64,000 bases of DNA from Silvimonas amylolytica (GTDB lineage: Bacteria > Pseudomonadota > Gammaproteobacteria > Burkholderiales > Chitinibacteraceae): NCBI RefSeq assembly GCF_014645555.1, contig NZ_BMLY01000004.1, forward strand, positions 1-64,000, written 5' to 3'. Position 1 is the stretch's first letter. Each line of letters begins with the position of its first letter. The notes beneath the pieces are model-generated. The model ran no database searches and was not told the DNA's origin. It worked only from the letters and a program-made list of their open reading frames with translations. Of this stretch, positions 47,974-58,767 are shown piece by piece. A program made the translations under genes and the position numbers.

Positions 47974-48135
47974 ATGAAAACTGTTCTGATCATGATAGGA
48001 CTGGTTGCCGGGCTGGCCGGCTGTATGGTGGTGCCCGCAGGGCCGCCGCCGCGCGCCTATGTACGAGCCCCGGTCGTTGTTGAACCGGCTCCGGTGATCG
48101 TGGCGCCGGCGCCTTGTTGCTGGCACCGGTACTGA
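47974..48135 (+). CDS. Small lipoprotein (tandem copy 1)
   Basis: 53 aa. Lipoprotein signal MKTVLIMIGLVAGLAGC, lipidated C17, followed by MVVPAGPPP, a Val/Pro-rich stretch and the end CCWHRY. AAGGAG lies 8-13 bases before the ATG. The mature part is about 37 residues; similar Pro/His/Tyr-ended mini-lipoproteins are widespread and have no assigned role. A longer reading from 47821 has no ribosome site. Confidence 0.75.
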   Translation: MKTVLIMIGLVAGLAGCMVVPAGPPPRAYVRAPVVVEPAPVIVAPAPCCWHRY

Positions 48136-48149
48136 GGGGAGGGTGCATC

Positions 48150-48251
48150 ATGAAATGGCTACTTGCCCTGATGATGGTCGCACTCCTTGCCGGGTGTGTT
48201 GTCGTGCCTGCCCCCATTTACGTGCCGGTACATCATGGATACTGGCGTTGA
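48150..48251 (+). CDS. Very small lipoprotein (tandem copy 2)
   Basis: 33 aa, easily missed. Signal MKWLLALMMVALLAGC with lipidated C16, then VVVPAPIYVPVHHGYWR. The strong ribosome site GAGGGGAGGG lies 7-16 bases before the ATG. It starts 14 bp after copy 1 and has the same plan (LAGC, V-V-P, short aromatic/basic end), so the two are a likely operon of paralogues. Closed by a terminator. Confidence 0.7.
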   Translation: MKWLLALMMVALLAGCVVVPAPIYVPVHHGYWR

Positions 48252-48274
48252 TGCTTGGGCTGATGATCCACCCA

Positions 48275-48309
48275 ATAAAAAAGCGGCCTTCGCGGCCGCT
48301 TTTTTTATT
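48275..48309. terminator. Bidirectional rho-independent terminator
   Basis: AATAAAAAAGCGGCC pairs with GGCCGCTTTTTTATT around a short loop. The A-run and T-run make it effective for both the lipoprotein pair and the convergent PIG-L gene. Confidence 0.92.
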
Positions 48310-48325
48310 GGATAGATGCCCGAGC

Positions 48326-49183
48326 TCAGGCAAACAGTTTTTTGATGTCGTCGCCCGCAGTGACGACAAATTTCTTGTCGGTCGGCTGGATCGCCTTGCC
48401 ATCGAAATACTCAACCCGATACAGCGTACCGAACGAGAAGCTTGGCGCGGCTTCACCCTGGCCACCGACGACTTCAGCGCCACGGCGTACGTTGTCGGCC
48501 ATCCAGCCCGGCAGACGCAGGTGGTACGGGTTGCGCTCCACTTCACCCACATGACAAGACAATGCAGTGATCAGATCGGCGGTGTCCTGAATATTGGTTT
48601 CGATCAGCGTGTTGGGCTTGTCCATCTGGCGCCAGAACTCACTATTGGCCACGTAGCAGGCATGGCCAATGCTGGCCAGCGCATCCATGGTCAGATAATG
48701 CGTACCAATGTGAGCGGAGTGGTAGTCGTTATCGTTCGGGAACACACACACAGCAGGTTTGTACTCCTGGATCAGCGCGGCGATCACGGCGACTTTCTCC
48801 GCCCATTCTGCGGGGGCGCCATCACGGGTTTTGGTCGACACATTACCCAGACCGCCTGGAATGGTCTCGCGCAGCGAGAACCCAAGATACTGGCAGGCGT
48901 TTGAGAGTTCGACCCAACGCGGTTGCTTGCGGGCAGCGTTAGAACCCTGCGTCACTGCGACGTTAACGACGTGGTAGCCGGCTTCGCGGGCAAGACGCAG
49001 CGGCAGTGCGCCGATAATGCATTCGTCATCCGGGTGCGGGGCGAAGATCATGACCACCGGCGCACCGGCTTTGGCGGTAGAGGCCGCCGGGTTCAAGCCA
49101 TCCAGCGAGCTGTACAGCGGCGCGTCTTTTTTCTGAAGTAGCGCGTCGTGCGCTTTGACGAGTTCGAGGTATGCCTGACTCAT
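48326..49183 (-). CDS. PIG-L family deacetylase
   Basis: 285 aa. Zinc-dependent N-deacetylase fold: APHPDDE (H, D, D/E) at the start of the domain and a later HSAHIGTH, the third ligand region. No signal peptide. The substrate may be an N-acetylated sugar in LPS, peptidoglycan fragments or a small thiol; context does not decide. Start at 49183 (MSQAYL) preferred because AAGGA lies at a workable distance; another ATG is four codons upstream. Confidence 0.85.
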   Translation of the reverse strand: MSQAYLELVKAHDALLQKKDAPLYSSLDGLNPAASTAKAGAPVVMIFAPHPDDECIIGALPLRLAREAGYHVVNVAVTQGSNAARKQPRWVELSNACQYLGFSLRETIPGGLGNVSTKTRDGAPAEWAEKVAVIAALIQEYKPAVCVFPNDNDYHSAHIGTHYLTMDALASIGHACYVANSEFWRQMDKPNTLIETNIQDTADLITALSCHVGEVERNPYHLRLPGWMADNVRRGAEVVGGQGEAAPSFSFGTLYRVEYFDGKAIQPTDKKFVVTAGDDIKKLFA

Positions 49184-49362
49184 TGTTGTTTCCATCCTTT
49201 TTTACGTGGTTTCGTGCCGCGTCCCAGTTGCACTGTGGGTGGTGCCTGCGGCGCAACAGGTCGAGTATAGGCGCTCCAGCGCGCCCGCTCAAAGTCCTGT
49301 ATGACGCTGGCAAAAGGGCATAATGCCGGTTAAACCGCAGAACAGATCAAACAATAAATCTT

Positions 49363-50430
49363 ATGCAGACACTGAAATACTTCCATCATGCCATCTGGGT
49401 CAGCGTTGTCGGGCTGGCTATTGCCGCTGCACTGGGCGGTAGTGCCGGTTTGTGGGCGGCGTTCAATCTGGCGTTGCTGGAAACCAGCTTGAGTTTTGAC
49501 AATGCGGTGGTCAATGCCAGCATTTTGCGCCACTGGGATAAACGCTGGCAGCAGCGTTTTCTGGTGTGGGGCATGATCGTCGCCGTCTTTGGCATGCGCG
49601 TGCTGTTCCCTCTGGTCATTGTCGCGATCATCGCGCATGCATCACCGCTGCCTGGGCCGTTCTCTGTGTATGAATGGATTACCAGCGGCCAATGGCCCGC
49701 CAACGATGTCCTGACCATGGCCATCGTTGCGCCACACCGTTACGCCGACACCTTGCAGTCAGCACATATTGAGGTCATGGCATTTGGCGGGACGTTCCTC
49801 CTGCAGGTGTTCTGGCATTTCTTTTTGAATCAGAACAAGGAAAGCCACTGGCTGCGCCCGCTGGAACGGGCCATGCAGAAGCTGGGGCGACTGGAAATGG
49901 CTGGCGTCGTGCTGACCTTGCTGATTTTGCTGGCGCTGGCTGCGTCGCTGCCGTTGCCCGAGGCCTGGCGTTTGTTGCTGGCGGGGATATGGGGCTTGAT
50001 TGCGTATACGGTCGTCAACGGCATCAGCGCGTTGATGGGTTCAGATAGCAGTGTGGTGCGCGCCGGCTGGGGCGGGTTTATCTACCTGGAACTACTGGAC
50101 GCATCATTCAGCTTTGATGGCGTGCTGGGCGCTTTCGCGCTGACGCGCAATATCTTCCTGATTGCCATCGGTCTTGGCATTGGCGCCATGTTCGTGCGCA
50201 GTTTCACGCTGATGCTGGTGGACAAAGGCACGCTGTCCGAATTGCGCTACCTGGAGCACGGTGCGTTCTGGGCGATTGGTGCCCTGGCCGTCGTGATGTT
50301 GATTGCCCCGATTGCAGAAGTACCTGATGCAGCCACCGGCGGGATCGCTGCTGTTTTGATTATTCTGGCAGCACTGCATTCCTGGCATGCCAACCGGCGG
50401 GACCGCAAGGCTGGCGCCGCAAAGCCGTGA
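49363..50430 (+). CDS. DUF475 family membrane protein (TerC-like)
   Basis: 355 aa with about nine hydrophobic helices. The two half-motifs of this family are visible: LALLETSLSFDNAVVNA and LELLDASFSFDGVLGAFA, pseudo-repeated with acidic residues in the membrane, as in TerC proteins. Function unknown; metal or ion transport is suggested for relatives. No tellurite or Ter stress genes are adjacent. No clear Shine-Dalgarno is visible before the ATG. Confidence 0.85.
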   Translation: MQTLKYFHHAIWVSVVGLAIAAALGGSAGLWAAFNLALLETSLSFDNAVVNASILRHWDKRWQQRFLVWGMIVAVFGMRVLFPLVIVAIIAHASPLPGPFSVYEWITSGQWPANDVLTMAIVAPHRYADTLQSAHIEVMAFGGTFLLQVFWHFFLNQNKESHWLRPLERAMQKLGRLEMAGVVLTLLILLALAASLPLPEAWRLLLAGIWGLIAYTVVNGISALMGSDSSVVRAGWGGFIYLELLDASFSFDGVLGAFALTRNIFLIAIGLGIGAMFVRSFTLMLVDKGTLSELRYLEHGAFWAIGALAVVMLIAPIAEVPDAATGGIAAVLIILAALHSWHANRRDRKAGAAKP

Positions 50431-50468
50431 GGCAACGCGGCGCAACTGTCAGATTCTGATGCTGATGA

Positions 50469-51374
50469 TCAGCCCTGCGCCATCAACGCCTGCACTTCTG
50501 CCATCGTCGGTGCATAGGCGCCGTGTTGGCGGCAAACCGTTGCCGCTGCTGCAGCAGCCGTATCAATATGCGTTTGCAATGGTGCATCGGGGTGGTTCAA
50601 TACACTGGCAATCCACCCGCCCATGCTGGCATCGCCTGCACCGACGGTATCTGCCACCTCTACCTTGTACACCGGCCGGCTGGCTTCCCCGTGCGGGGTC
50701 AGTAGCGTCATGCCGTCGCCACCCTTGGTCAGCAATACCCAGGCATCGGGTGCCCAGGCCCGCAGAATATCCAGCGCGCCGTTGACGGTTTTACCGGGGA
50801 ACAGGTGCTGCAGGTCTTCGTCAGAGACCTTGATGTAATCCGCCAGTTCGCTCATGCGTTGCAGTGTGGCGCGGTAGCCCGGGTCTTCCATCAGGTTGCG
50901 ATAGTTGGGGTCAAAGCAGATGCGCTTGCCCAGAGCCTTGATCTGTTCTGCCGTGTTGACCAGCTTGCCGGCCAGCGGCTGGCGCACGAGGCTGATGCAA
51001 CCAAAGTGGGCGATCTCCAGGTCGTTCATCCAGTTATGCGGAAACTGGTCGAAATCCAGATGTTGATCGGCACTGTCATTGCCAATAAAGAAGTAACGTG
51101 GCGGGTGCTTGGATGGCACCATGGCCAGGAATGGCGGCCGATCGACTTGCTGCATGAAACGCATGTCCAGCCCCGATTCGCGAGCCAGACGGACCAGATC
51201 ATCGCCGAAATTATCTGCGCTGACCGAGCCCGCATACGTCGTGGCCAGCCCCAGGCGCGAGGAGACACGCGCCACGTTCCAGCAAGAGCCGCCTGGTACG
51301 GCACGCCACAGGCCATCGCCTTCTGAAATGAAGTCGGTCAGTGCTTCGCCAAATACGACAAATTTCGGATTCAT
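50469..51374 (-). CDS. PfkB-family carbohydrate kinase (fructokinase-like)
   Basis: 301 aa ribokinase-fold kinase. N-terminal FGEALTDFI, the GGSCWNVARVSSRLG substrate segment and the C-terminal DTVGAGDAS with the catalytic aspartate. The substrate is probably a hexose such as fructose. The start at 51374 (MNPKFVVFGE) is the family N-terminus. No transporter or glycosidase is next to it. Confidence 0.88.
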   Translation of the reverse strand: MNPKFVVFGEALTDFISEGDGLWRAVPGGSCWNVARVSSRLGLATTYAGSVSADNFGDDLVRLARESGLDMRFMQQVDRPPFLAMVPSKHPPRYFFIGNDSADQHLDFDQFPHNWMNDLEIAHFGCISLVRQPLAGKLVNTAEQIKALGKRICFDPNYRNLMEDPGYRATLQRMSELADYIKVSDEDLQHLFPGKTVNGALDILRAWAPDAWVLLTKGGDGMTLLTPHGEASRPVYKVEVADTVGAGDASMGGWIASVLNHPDAPLQTHIDTAAAAAATVCRQHGAYAPTMAEVQALMAQG

Positions 51375-51467
51375 TGCCTTTGTTCCAGAAAAATCGATGG
51401 GAATGGCCGGCGTGCGCCGGAAATGCTGAGCATTATCCCAGTGCGCGAGCATTTGCGGTGATCGGGT

Positions 51468-54400
51468 TTATACCGTAGCGTCTGGCAGTGTGCGCTGATG
51501 CAGTGCGTCGATGGGGGAGAGCATGGCCCCGAACGCATCGGCGGTGATGGGGCGGCTGAGCAAATAACCCTGTACCGAGTCGATACCGGCCAGTTCCAGG
51601 AACGCCAGTTGCTCTGGGGTCTCGACGCCTTCGGCCAGCACCTTCATGCCCAGTGTTTTCCCCAGGCCAATAATGGCCAGGACAATGGCTTCGTCATTCG
51701 GGTCAGTGGACAGATCCCGCACAAAACTCTGATCTACCTTGAGTTTGTCGAAGGCGAAACGCTTGAGGTAGGACAGGCTGGAGTACCCGGTACCAAAATC
51801 ATCAATCGACAATTTGACGCCCAGCTTTTTGAGCCGGTGCAACGCCATTGTCACCTGCTCGCCTTCTTGCATGATGACCGACTCGGTGACCTCCAGCTCC
51901 AGGTATTGCGCGTCCAGACCGGCATCGGCCAGCGCCTCCGCGACGATTTCCGGCAGATTGGGCTGATGCAGTTGCAGCGGTGAAAGATTGACCGCAATGG
52001 TGATGGGCGGCAAGCCGGCCGCTTGCCAGCGACCCGCCTGGCGTACAGCGCTTTGCAAGACCCAGGTACCCAGTGCAACGATCATGCGTGAGTCTTCGGC
52101 AATCGGGATAAAGCGTGAGGGAGAAATCAACCCGTGCTCAGGATGTTGCCAACGGATCAGGGCTTCCGCGCCGATGATCTGATGATCCGGCAGGCTGACC
52201 TGTGGCTGGTAATGCAGCTTGAATTGTTCGTTGTGAAGCGCCATGCGCATGCTGCTTTCCAGTTGCAGGCGCTCGGATGCCCGCGCGTTCAGATCGGCGG
52301 TGAAGAACTGGAAATTATTGCGGCCATTGGCCTTGGCCTGATACATGGCGACATCGGCATTGCGTACCAGGACGTCCGGGCTTTCGGCATCGGTGGGATA
52401 GACGCTGATGCCGATGGAGGTTGAGGTCGCAAAGCTGCCGGCTTCCAGTTCAAACGGATCAGAAAACACGGCCAGAATGTGGGAGGCTACGTCGGTGACT
52501 TGTTCCGTGCTCTTTACATCTGTCAGTACCACCACAAATTCATCGCCGCCCAACCGCGCCAGGATGTCGGATCGCCGCACCGTACCGCGCAAGCGCTGCG
52601 CGACTTGCTTGAGCACCTCGTCACCTGCAGCGTGCCCCAGCGAATCATTCACCGTTTTGAAACGATCCAGATCAAGGAACAAGACGGCCAGCAGGTGTCC
52701 GCGGCGCTCTGCCGAGGCAATCGAAAGCCGGAGTTCGTCACGCAACAGATTGCGGTTGGCAAGACGTGTCACCGGATCAAAATTGGCCAGTTCAGTAATG
52801 CGGTCTTGTGCCTGTTTGCGTTCGGTGATGTCCGTGACCGTTCCGATCAGCCGCGTAGGGCTGCCACTTTCGTCGTGTTCGACCAAGCGGCCGCGGCATT
52901 GGAACCAGTGGTACTGGCCGTGGCGTGTGCGGCGACGGTATTCGATGGCAAATTGCGCAGCGGCACCATTGTAATAACTGCGCAGTGCGTCGAGCACGTC
53001 TTCGCGGTCATCCGGATGGAGCTGGTTTTTCCATTTCTCGAACGTTTCGATCATCTCGCCGGGTTCGTAGCCCAGTAGACGGTCGTATTCCGGGCTGGTT
53101 ACGGCAGGTGTGCGGCCATCAAGTGGCATGTCAAACAGGCCGGTCGCGGAGGCTTCCAGCGCAAGGCGCAATTGCTGCTCGCTGCGCACAATGGCCTGTT
53201 CGGCCAGGCGTCGCTCCGAGATATCCCGCACGACGGCACAGTTGTATTCCTCGCCTTTGAAGACGATGTAATTGGAATACACCTCGATCGGGAACACCTG
53301 ACCCGTGCGGGTGCGCAGCATGCTTTCTTCCACCAGATGCTTATGGCGTGACAGGCGTTCCCAGAATTTGGGCCAGACATCACCGCGAATGGCCGGGTTA
53401 ATGTCAGACAACCGCATATTGCGCAGCGTCTGTTCTGTATAACCCAGTCGCTGGCAGGCAATGGTGTTCACGTAACAGATGCGCCCATTGCGATCCAGCC
53501 AGACAGCCATGTCGGCACCGCGCTCCACGGCGGCTTTGGTCAGGTAGAGATCAAACTCGGCTTTTTCCAGTCGAGTGAGTTGGCGAAGTACATAAAACAA
53601 CAACAGTGCACCGGCGGCGATCATCAGCAACACGATCAGACCATTGACCAGAATGGAGCGCTGCCAGGCGGTTAGCACGGTTTGCTGATTCATGCCTACG
53701 GCAACACCCAGCGGCCACTTGTCGACACGCTGCCAGCCGTAAATCAATGTCTGGTGATCAACCGGGCTGGTCTCCGTCATGGTGCCACCCGTACCGTGGC
53801 TGAAGACCTGATCGAAAAACCGCATGAATGAGATATCGCGCCCGATCTCCGCCTCATTGCGTGGATAGCGCAGCAGCAAAATGCCATCGTTACGGAACAG
53901 GCGGATCGTCAGGTGGCTGGTTTGTTCGTTCTGATAAAAACGGTAGAAAAGGTCCGGGCTCAGCGCAGCGACAATCACGGCGGCCGTGACGCCATGCGCG
54001 CCTTCCAGATTGCCGACCAGGGGCACCACATTTTGATCGCTGGCCGGATCGGGCTGTTGTTCGGCCACATACCAGGGTAGGCCGGGTTGCACGCTAACCA
54101 GCCGGAAATACCGCATTTGTGACACGTTGCGCGGCGGCACGGCCGGCATGGCAGAGGAAGCCAGCAAGTCACCGTTGGGTGCAATCAGGGTCAGGCTGGT
54201 AACTTGCGGGAAACGGGAGGCGACGCGCTTGAGTTCATTGTGCAGACAGCTTTGATCGTTGCTGCTCAGGCATGCCTTGATTTGTGGCGTGTCGCGAACC
54301 ATTTGCAGCGACTCGGCCGCCGCATCGGCAGTGCGCCCGACGTGTTCTTCCAGTGCGCGGGCAAGCGTCAGCATCTGTTGCTGTGCGGCACCGATCCGGT

Positions 54401-54563
54401 CCAGATAACTCTGGTAAATGGACCAGCCGATGACACAAAGTGTCAGCAACAGAACGAGTAAAAACAAAGAAATCAGGATGCGCCTGATTTGACCAAATGA
54501 TTGGCCCGCATCCTGCTCTTGCGAAGTTTTGGGCCGCTGCACCAGCAAAATTCTCAAAAACAA
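51468..54563 (-). CDS. Membrane-bound sensor GGDEF-EAL protein with PAS domains
   Basis: 1031 aa. Two helices (about 27-50 and 307-327) frame a periplasmic dCache/PDC-type sensor; two PAS domains follow, then GGDEF (RLGGDEF with the inhibitory RRSD before it) and a complete EAL ([38 protein letters not shown]). It can probably both make and break c-di-GMP, with output set by the sensor. Overall plan similar to the other GGDEF-EAL protein but not a close duplicate. Confidence 0.94.
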   Translation of the reverse strand: MFLRILLVQRPKTSQEQDAGQSFGQIRRILISLFLLVLLLTLCVIGWSIYQSYLDRIGAAQQQMLTLARALEEHVGRTADAAAESLQMVRDTPQIKACLSSNDQSCLHNELKRVASRFPQVTSLTLIAPNGDLLASSAMPAVPPRNVSQMRYFRLVSVQPGLPWYVAEQQPDPASDQNVVPLVGNLEGAHGVTAAVIVAALSPDLFYRFYQNEQTSHLTIRLFRNDGILLLRYPRNEAEIGRDISFMRFFDQVFSHGTGGTMTETSPVDHQTLIYGWQRVDKWPLGVAVGMNQQTVLTAWQRSILVNGLIVLLMIAAGALLLFYVLRQLTRLEKAEFDLYLTKAAVERGADMAVWLDRNGRICYVNTIACQRLGYTEQTLRNMRLSDINPAIRGDVWPKFWERLSRHKHLVEESMLRTRTGQVFPIEVYSNYIVFKGEEYNCAVVRDISERRLAEQAIVRSEQQLRLALEASATGLFDMPLDGRTPAVTSPEYDRLLGYEPGEMIETFEKWKNQLHPDDREDVLDALRSYYNGAAAQFAIEYRRRTRHGQYHWFQCRGRLVEHDESGSPTRLIGTVTDITERKQAQDRITELANFDPVTRLANRNLLRDELRLSIASAERRGHLLAVLFLDLDRFKTVNDSLGHAAGDEVLKQVAQRLRGTVRRSDILARLGGDEFVVVLTDVKSTEQVTDVASHILAVFSDPFELEAGSFATSTSIGISVYPTDAESPDVLVRNADVAMYQAKANGRNNFQFFTADLNARASERLQLESSMRMALHNEQFKLHYQPQVSLPDHQIIGAEALIRWQHPEHGLISPSRFIPIAEDSRMIVALGTWVLQSAVRQAGRWQAAGLPPITIAVNLSPLQLHQPNLPEIVAEALADAGLDAQYLELEVTESVIMQEGEQVTMALHRLKKLGVKLSIDDFGTGYSSLSYLKRFAFDKLKVDQSFVRDLSTDPNDEAIVLAIIGLGKTLGMKVLAEGVETPEQLAFLELAGIDSVQGYLLSRPITADAFGAMLSPIDALHQRTLPDATV

Positions 54564-54664
54564 GGATGCTCATTTTTGAGTCAATTGCTGTCAGTTGGCA
54601 ACGCGAAGTCGGATGGAAGAGACACTTCTGACGACCGTTTAGGCCTTTACCTGACAGAAGCCGA

Positions 54665-55729
54665 TTAACGGGCGATGACCGCTTGCAGATTGTGTTCGCC
54701 TGTCAGCTTCTCAGCGGCAGCCAGGGCTGTGGCGCGATCCGGATAGGGTCCAAGACGCACCCGGTGGATGCTCCCGGCAGACTGGATATTGAGCCTGGCG
54801 ATGTCACCATCCAGATCACGCGCCCAGTGATCGCGGAAATTCTCTGCATTGGCGCGGGAGCCAAATGCGCCCAGTTGCAAGTACACGCCGGCTGCCGTCA
54901 TGGTGACGGGCACCGGTTGCGGTTTCTCTACCTGCATTGGGGCTGGCGCGGGTAAAGGCAGGCTGGTGGCGACCGGCGCTGCATCAGCCAGCGGAGTGGT
55001 GACCACTGCGGCTGCAGCTGGCGCAGCGGCCAGTTGCGGCATATCACTGGGAACAGGCTCGCCTGGCGTCAGGCTTTCGACCACGACATCGGTGCTGCCA
55101 TTCATGGCATAACCCAGACGGCATGCGGCCAGGAATGACAGATCCATCACCCGGCCTTTCTTGAACGGGCCGCGATCATTTACCCGTACCACCACGCTGC
55201 GGCCATTTTTCAGGTTGGTGACCCGCGCGTAGCTGGGAATCGGCAGGATGGGGGAGGCGGCGGTCATGGTGTACATGTCGTAGACCTCACCGCTGGATGT
55301 TTTCTGGCCGTGAAATTTGCGGCCGTACCAGGACGCAATTCCCTGTTGTTTGAGTCCGCCGGGCGCTTTTAACGGCGTAAAACTCTGCCCCAGCACGGTA
55401 TACGGGTTATTGGCGAAGCGATTCAGCGCTTCGGCGCGCGGGACAGGCTCGGGGACATAATCCACCCAGGCGGGCAAGGTCTCATGGGGACCATCGTCCA
55501 GATAAAACTGGCCAGAACCTGGCGCGCCGGCCGTATAGGCGCAATGGTAGGGCGAGGCGGTGCTGGATAGCTGCGCTGGCGCTGCTTCAGTCGATTGCGG
55601 CAGATTGCCGCCCGTACCCTGAACCGGGGCTGGCGAACGCGGTGCGGTGCTACATGCGGCCAGCACAGCCGCAGTGGCGGCCAGTGTGATGCGTTTAAGC
55701 CAGGTAAGGGTATTCGGGGTAAAGCGCAC
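54665..55729 (-). CDS. rlpA: RlpA family septal-ring lytic transglycosylase lipoprotein
   Basis: 354 aa. Lipobox VLAAC (C26). DPBB domain GIASWYGRKFHGQKTSSGE, with VRVNDRGPF and DLSFLAACRLG, is typical of RlpA; a Pro/Ala-rich linker and a SPOR domain (YLQLGAFGSRANAENF) that binds denuded glycans at the septum come last. Follows rodA on the same strand with a gap of 40 bp, as in the mrd cluster of many proteobacteria. Confidence 0.93.
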   Translation of the reverse strand: MRFTPNTLTWLKRITLAATAAVLAACSTAPRSPAPVQGTGGNLPQSTEAAPAQLSSTASPYHCAYTAGAPGSGQFYLDDGPHETLPAWVDYVPEPVPRAEALNRFANNPYTVLGQSFTPLKAPGGLKQQGIASWYGRKFHGQKTSSGEVYDMYTMTAASPILPIPSYARVTNLKNGRSVVVRVNDRGPFKKGRVMDLSFLAACRLGYAMNGSTDVVVESLTPGEPVPSDMPQLAAAPAAAAVVTTPLADAAPVATSLPLPAPAPMQVEKPQPVPVTMTAAGVYLQLGAFGSRANAENFRDHWARDLDGDIARLNIQSAGSIHRVRLGPYPDRATALAAAEKLTGEHNLQAVIAR

Positions 55730-55769
55730 GCCAGACTCCAGATATTCGTGTTGTATGCGGGCCTGTCGA

Positions 55770-56888
55770 TCAGGCTTTCATGAGCTTGCGATCTTTGCCG
55801 ACGCTCATCAGGATGCCGAACGCAGCCATCAAGGACACCATCGACGTGCCGCCGTAAGAAACCAGCGGCAACGGCACACCCACCACGGGCAGAATGCCGG
55901 ATACCATGCCCATGTTCACAAAGGCATAAGTAAAGAAAGTCAGGGTTAGTGCGCCGGCGAGCAAACGGCCAAACAGCGTGGCGGCGTTGTTGGCGATCGT
56001 CAGGCCGCGAATGATCAGCATCAGGTACAGCAGCACCAGCACCACATTGCCCGCAAGGCCGAACTCTTCGCCGAACACGGCAAAGATAAAGTCAGTGGTC
56101 CGTTCAGGAATAAAGTCCAGGTGCGTCTGCGTGCCATTGAGCCAACCCTTGCCCAACAGACCACCCGACCCAATCGCAATCGTGCCCTGGATGATGTGAT
56201 AGCCAGCACCCAGCGGATCTTGCATCGGGTCCAGCATGGTTGCCACGCGCTGGCACTGGTATTCCCGCAAGATGTGTATGCACAGATTCCAGTGTGTCAC
56301 CACATAAGCCAGCCCACCGCCGGCCATGACCATCAGGCCAATCAGTTTCCAGGACAGACCCGCGAAAAACAACACGTAAAAACCGGCCGCTGCGATCAGC
56401 AAGCTGGTGCCCAGGTCGGGCTGCTTCATGATCAGGCCCACCGGAATCACCATCAGAATCGCGGCGACGATGAAGTGCTTCCAGTTGAGCGTGGCTTCAA
56501 AGTGATGGAAGTACCAGGCCAGCATCAGTGGCAACGCCAGTTTCATCAGTTCGGATGGCTGGATTTTGGTCACGCCAATATTGAGCCAGCGCTTGGCCCC
56601 GTGACTGCTTGAGCCAACCAGGGCCACTGCAATCAGCAGTAACACGCCAATGACATACATGGGTAACGCCAGCCGCATCAAGACTTGCAGCGGCATGCTG
56701 GCCAGCACCCACATTACACATAGCGCCACGCCCAGAAAGGTGAACTTGTCGCTGATCTTGTCCATATCCTGATTGGATGCCGAATACAGCACGATGCAGG
56801 ACAAGAGGAATACCAGAAACGTGAACAGCAAGAGCCAGGGGTCGATCGGGCGGGTAAAGCGCCGCAGGAAATCCTTAATCACTATCAC
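55770..56888 (-). CDS. rodA: Peptidoglycan glycosyltransferase RodA (SEDS)
   Basis: 372 aa, ten hydrophobic helices. SEDS signatures: GAKRWLNIG-TKIQPSELMKL, KQPDLGTSLL and the loop GLLGKGWLNGTQTHLDFIPE, then VPLPLVSYGGTSM. Polymerises glycan chains for lateral wall growth together with PBP2. It overlaps mrdA by 14 bp. Confidence 0.96.
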   Translation of the reverse strand: MIVIKDFLRRFTRPIDPWLLLFTFLVFLLSCIVLYSASNQDMDKISDKFTFLGVALCVMWVLASMPLQVLMRLALPMYVIGVLLLIAVALVGSSSHGAKRWLNIGVTKIQPSELMKLALPLMLAWYFHHFEATLNWKHFIVAAILMVIPVGLIMKQPDLGTSLLIAAAGFYVLFFAGLSWKLIGLMVMAGGGLAYVVTHWNLCIHILREYQCQRVATMLDPMQDPLGAGYHIIQGTIAIGSGGLLGKGWLNGTQTHLDFIPERTTDFIFAVFGEEFGLAGNVVLVLLYLMLIIRGLTIANNAATLFGRLLAGALTLTFFTYAFVNMGMVSGILPVVGVPLPLVSYGGTSMVSLMAAFGILMSVGKDRKLMKA

Positions 56889-58767
56889 TGCTCTCCACGT
56901 CCGACGCTGCCTGCGCCGGTTGCTTGCCGGTCAGGTAGTAGTCCAGCACCTGGCGGGCGATCGGCGCTGCCGCTGCTGCACCCCAGCCCCCGTTTTCTAC
57001 CAGCACGGCCAGTGCAATCTTCGGATGATCGGCCGGTGCATAGGCAATAAACCAGGCATGATCGCGCAGGTGTGCCTTGGTGCCACTTTCTGAATACTTG
57101 CTGCCCTTCAAGCTGAAGACCTGGGCCGTACCTGTTTTACCGGCCGCCGTGTAGGCCGCACCCGCAAAGGCTTTGGCGCCTGTACCTTCCTTGATTACGC
57201 CTTCCATGGCGTGCTGGACGACCGCGATATTGGCCGGTTTCCACGGCAGTACGCGCTCTGGCTTGGGCTCGACCACCGTCTTGTTCCCGTTGGTACCATC
57301 GACAATGTACTGTACCAGGTGTGGGTGGAACATGACACCGGAATTGGCAATGGCGGCCGTAGCGTGGGCCATTTGCAGCGGGGTATAGGCGTTGTAACCC
57401 TGGCCAATACCGATAGAGACCGTTTCACCGGCGTACCATTTTTGTGTGGCTGGCGTGCGGAACCGCTTGCGCTTCCACTCTTGCGAAGGCAATACGCCGC
57501 TCTGTTCACCATCAATATCGATGCCAGTCGGGCTACCAAAATCCAGCGTGCCCATGAATCGGGAGATCGCATCAATCCCCATGGTGTTGGCCAGCGAGTA
57601 GTAATACACGTCGCAAGAAACCACGATGGATTTGTACATATCTACCGCGCCGTGACCACCCACTTTATCGTCACGGAAGGCGTGGCCGCCAAAATTGAAC
57701 ACACCGGTATCGTTGATCACCGCGCCAGCAGAGCGGTAATTGCCTTCCAGTGCGCCCAGCGCCATGAACGGCTTGAAGGTCGAGCCTGGCGGATAGGTGC
57801 CACGTAACGCGCGGTTGTTCAGTGGTTTGTCCGGATCGGTATTGAGGTCATTCCAGCTTTGCGGATCAATCCCGTCCACAAACAAATTAGGATCAAACCC
57901 GGGCTTGGACACGAATGCCAGTACGCCGCCGTTTTGCGGGTCGATCGCCACCAGCGCGCCCTTGCGGTCACCAAAGGCATCTTCGGCAATTTGCTGAAGC
58001 TTGATGTCCACCGATAACACGAGGTTCTTGCCCGGTGTCGGTGGTGTGCGCTTGAGCGTGCGAATGGCGCGGCCGCCGGCGTCGATCTCGACTTCTTCAA
58101 AACCAGTTACGCCATGCAGGTCGCTCTCGTAGCTCTGTTCAACGCCCACCTTGCCGATGTGATCGGTGCCGCGGTAGTTGGGCAAGTCGCCGGAGTCATC
58201 CAGATCTTGCAGGTCTTTATCGTTGATCCGGCCGATATAGCCGATCAGGTGTGAGGCCACCTTGCCCAGCGGGTATTGGCGGAACAACCGGGCTTTGACT
58301 TCAACGCCAGGGAACTGGTAACTGTTGGCGGCAAAGCGCGCCACTTCTTCATCCGTCAGGCGGGTCTTGATCGGTAGCGACTCAAAATCCTTGGTGTCTT
58401 CCATCAGCTTTTTAAAGCGACGGCGATCCTTGGCTGTGATGTCGATGATGGTTGCCAGCCGGTTGATACAGTCTTCCAGCGGCCCAGCCTTGGACGGTGT
58501 GATTTCCAGCGTGTACGCAGAAAAATTGTGTGCCAGCACCACGCCATTGCGGTCATAAATGACACCACGCGGCGGTACGATGGGCACGAGGGAAATGCGG
58601 TTTTGCTCTGCCAGCGTCTGGTAGCGGCCGTGTTGGGCCACCTGTAACCAGGAAAAACGCGCGATCAGAATGCCAAACAGAACCAGGACAAACAGCGCCG
58701 CAGCGGCGAGGCGGAGCTGGAACGCATAGCGCTCCGCCAGCTGGTTCTTGATCTCGCTACGATTCAT
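56875..58767 (-). CDS. mrdA: Penicillin-binding protein 2 (transpeptidase)
   Basis: 630-aa bitopic membrane protein, partner of RodA in elongation. One N-terminal helix (about 18-41), pedestal domain, and transpeptidase motifs GSTFKPF (catalytic Ser, Lys), SCD (for SxN) and KTGTAQ. The start overlaps the mreD stop by 11 bp and the end overlaps rodA. Confidence 0.97.
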   Translation of the reverse strand: MNRSEIKNQLAERYAFQLRLAAAALFVLVLFGILIARFSWLQVAQHGRYQTLAEQNRISLVPIVPPRGVIYDRNGVVLAHNFSAYTLEITPSKAGPLEDCINRLATIIDITAKDRRRFKKLMEDTKDFESLPIKTRLTDEEVARFAANSYQFPGVEVKARLFRQYPLGKVASHLIGYIGRINDKDLQDLDDSGDLPNYRGTDHIGKVGVEQSYESDLHGVTGFEEVEIDAGGRAIRTLKRTPPTPGKNLVLSVDIKLQQIAEDAFGDRKGALVAIDPQNGGVLAFVSKPGFDPNLFVDGIDPQSWNDLNTDPDKPLNNRALRGTYPPGSTFKPFMALGALEGNYRSAGAVINDTGVFNFGGHAFRDDKVGGHGAVDMYKSIVVSCDVYYYSLANTMGIDAISRFMGTLDFGSPTGIDIDGEQSGVLPSQEWKRKRFRTPATQKWYAGETVSIGIGQGYNAYTPLQMAHATAAIANSGVMFHPHLVQYIVDGTNGNKTVVEPKPERVLPWKPANIAVVQHAMEGVIKEGTGAKAFAGAAYTAAGKTGTAQVFSLKGSKYSESGTKAHLRDHAWFIAYAPADHPKIALAVLVENGGWGAAAAAPIARQVLDYYLTGKQPAQAASDVESSDSD

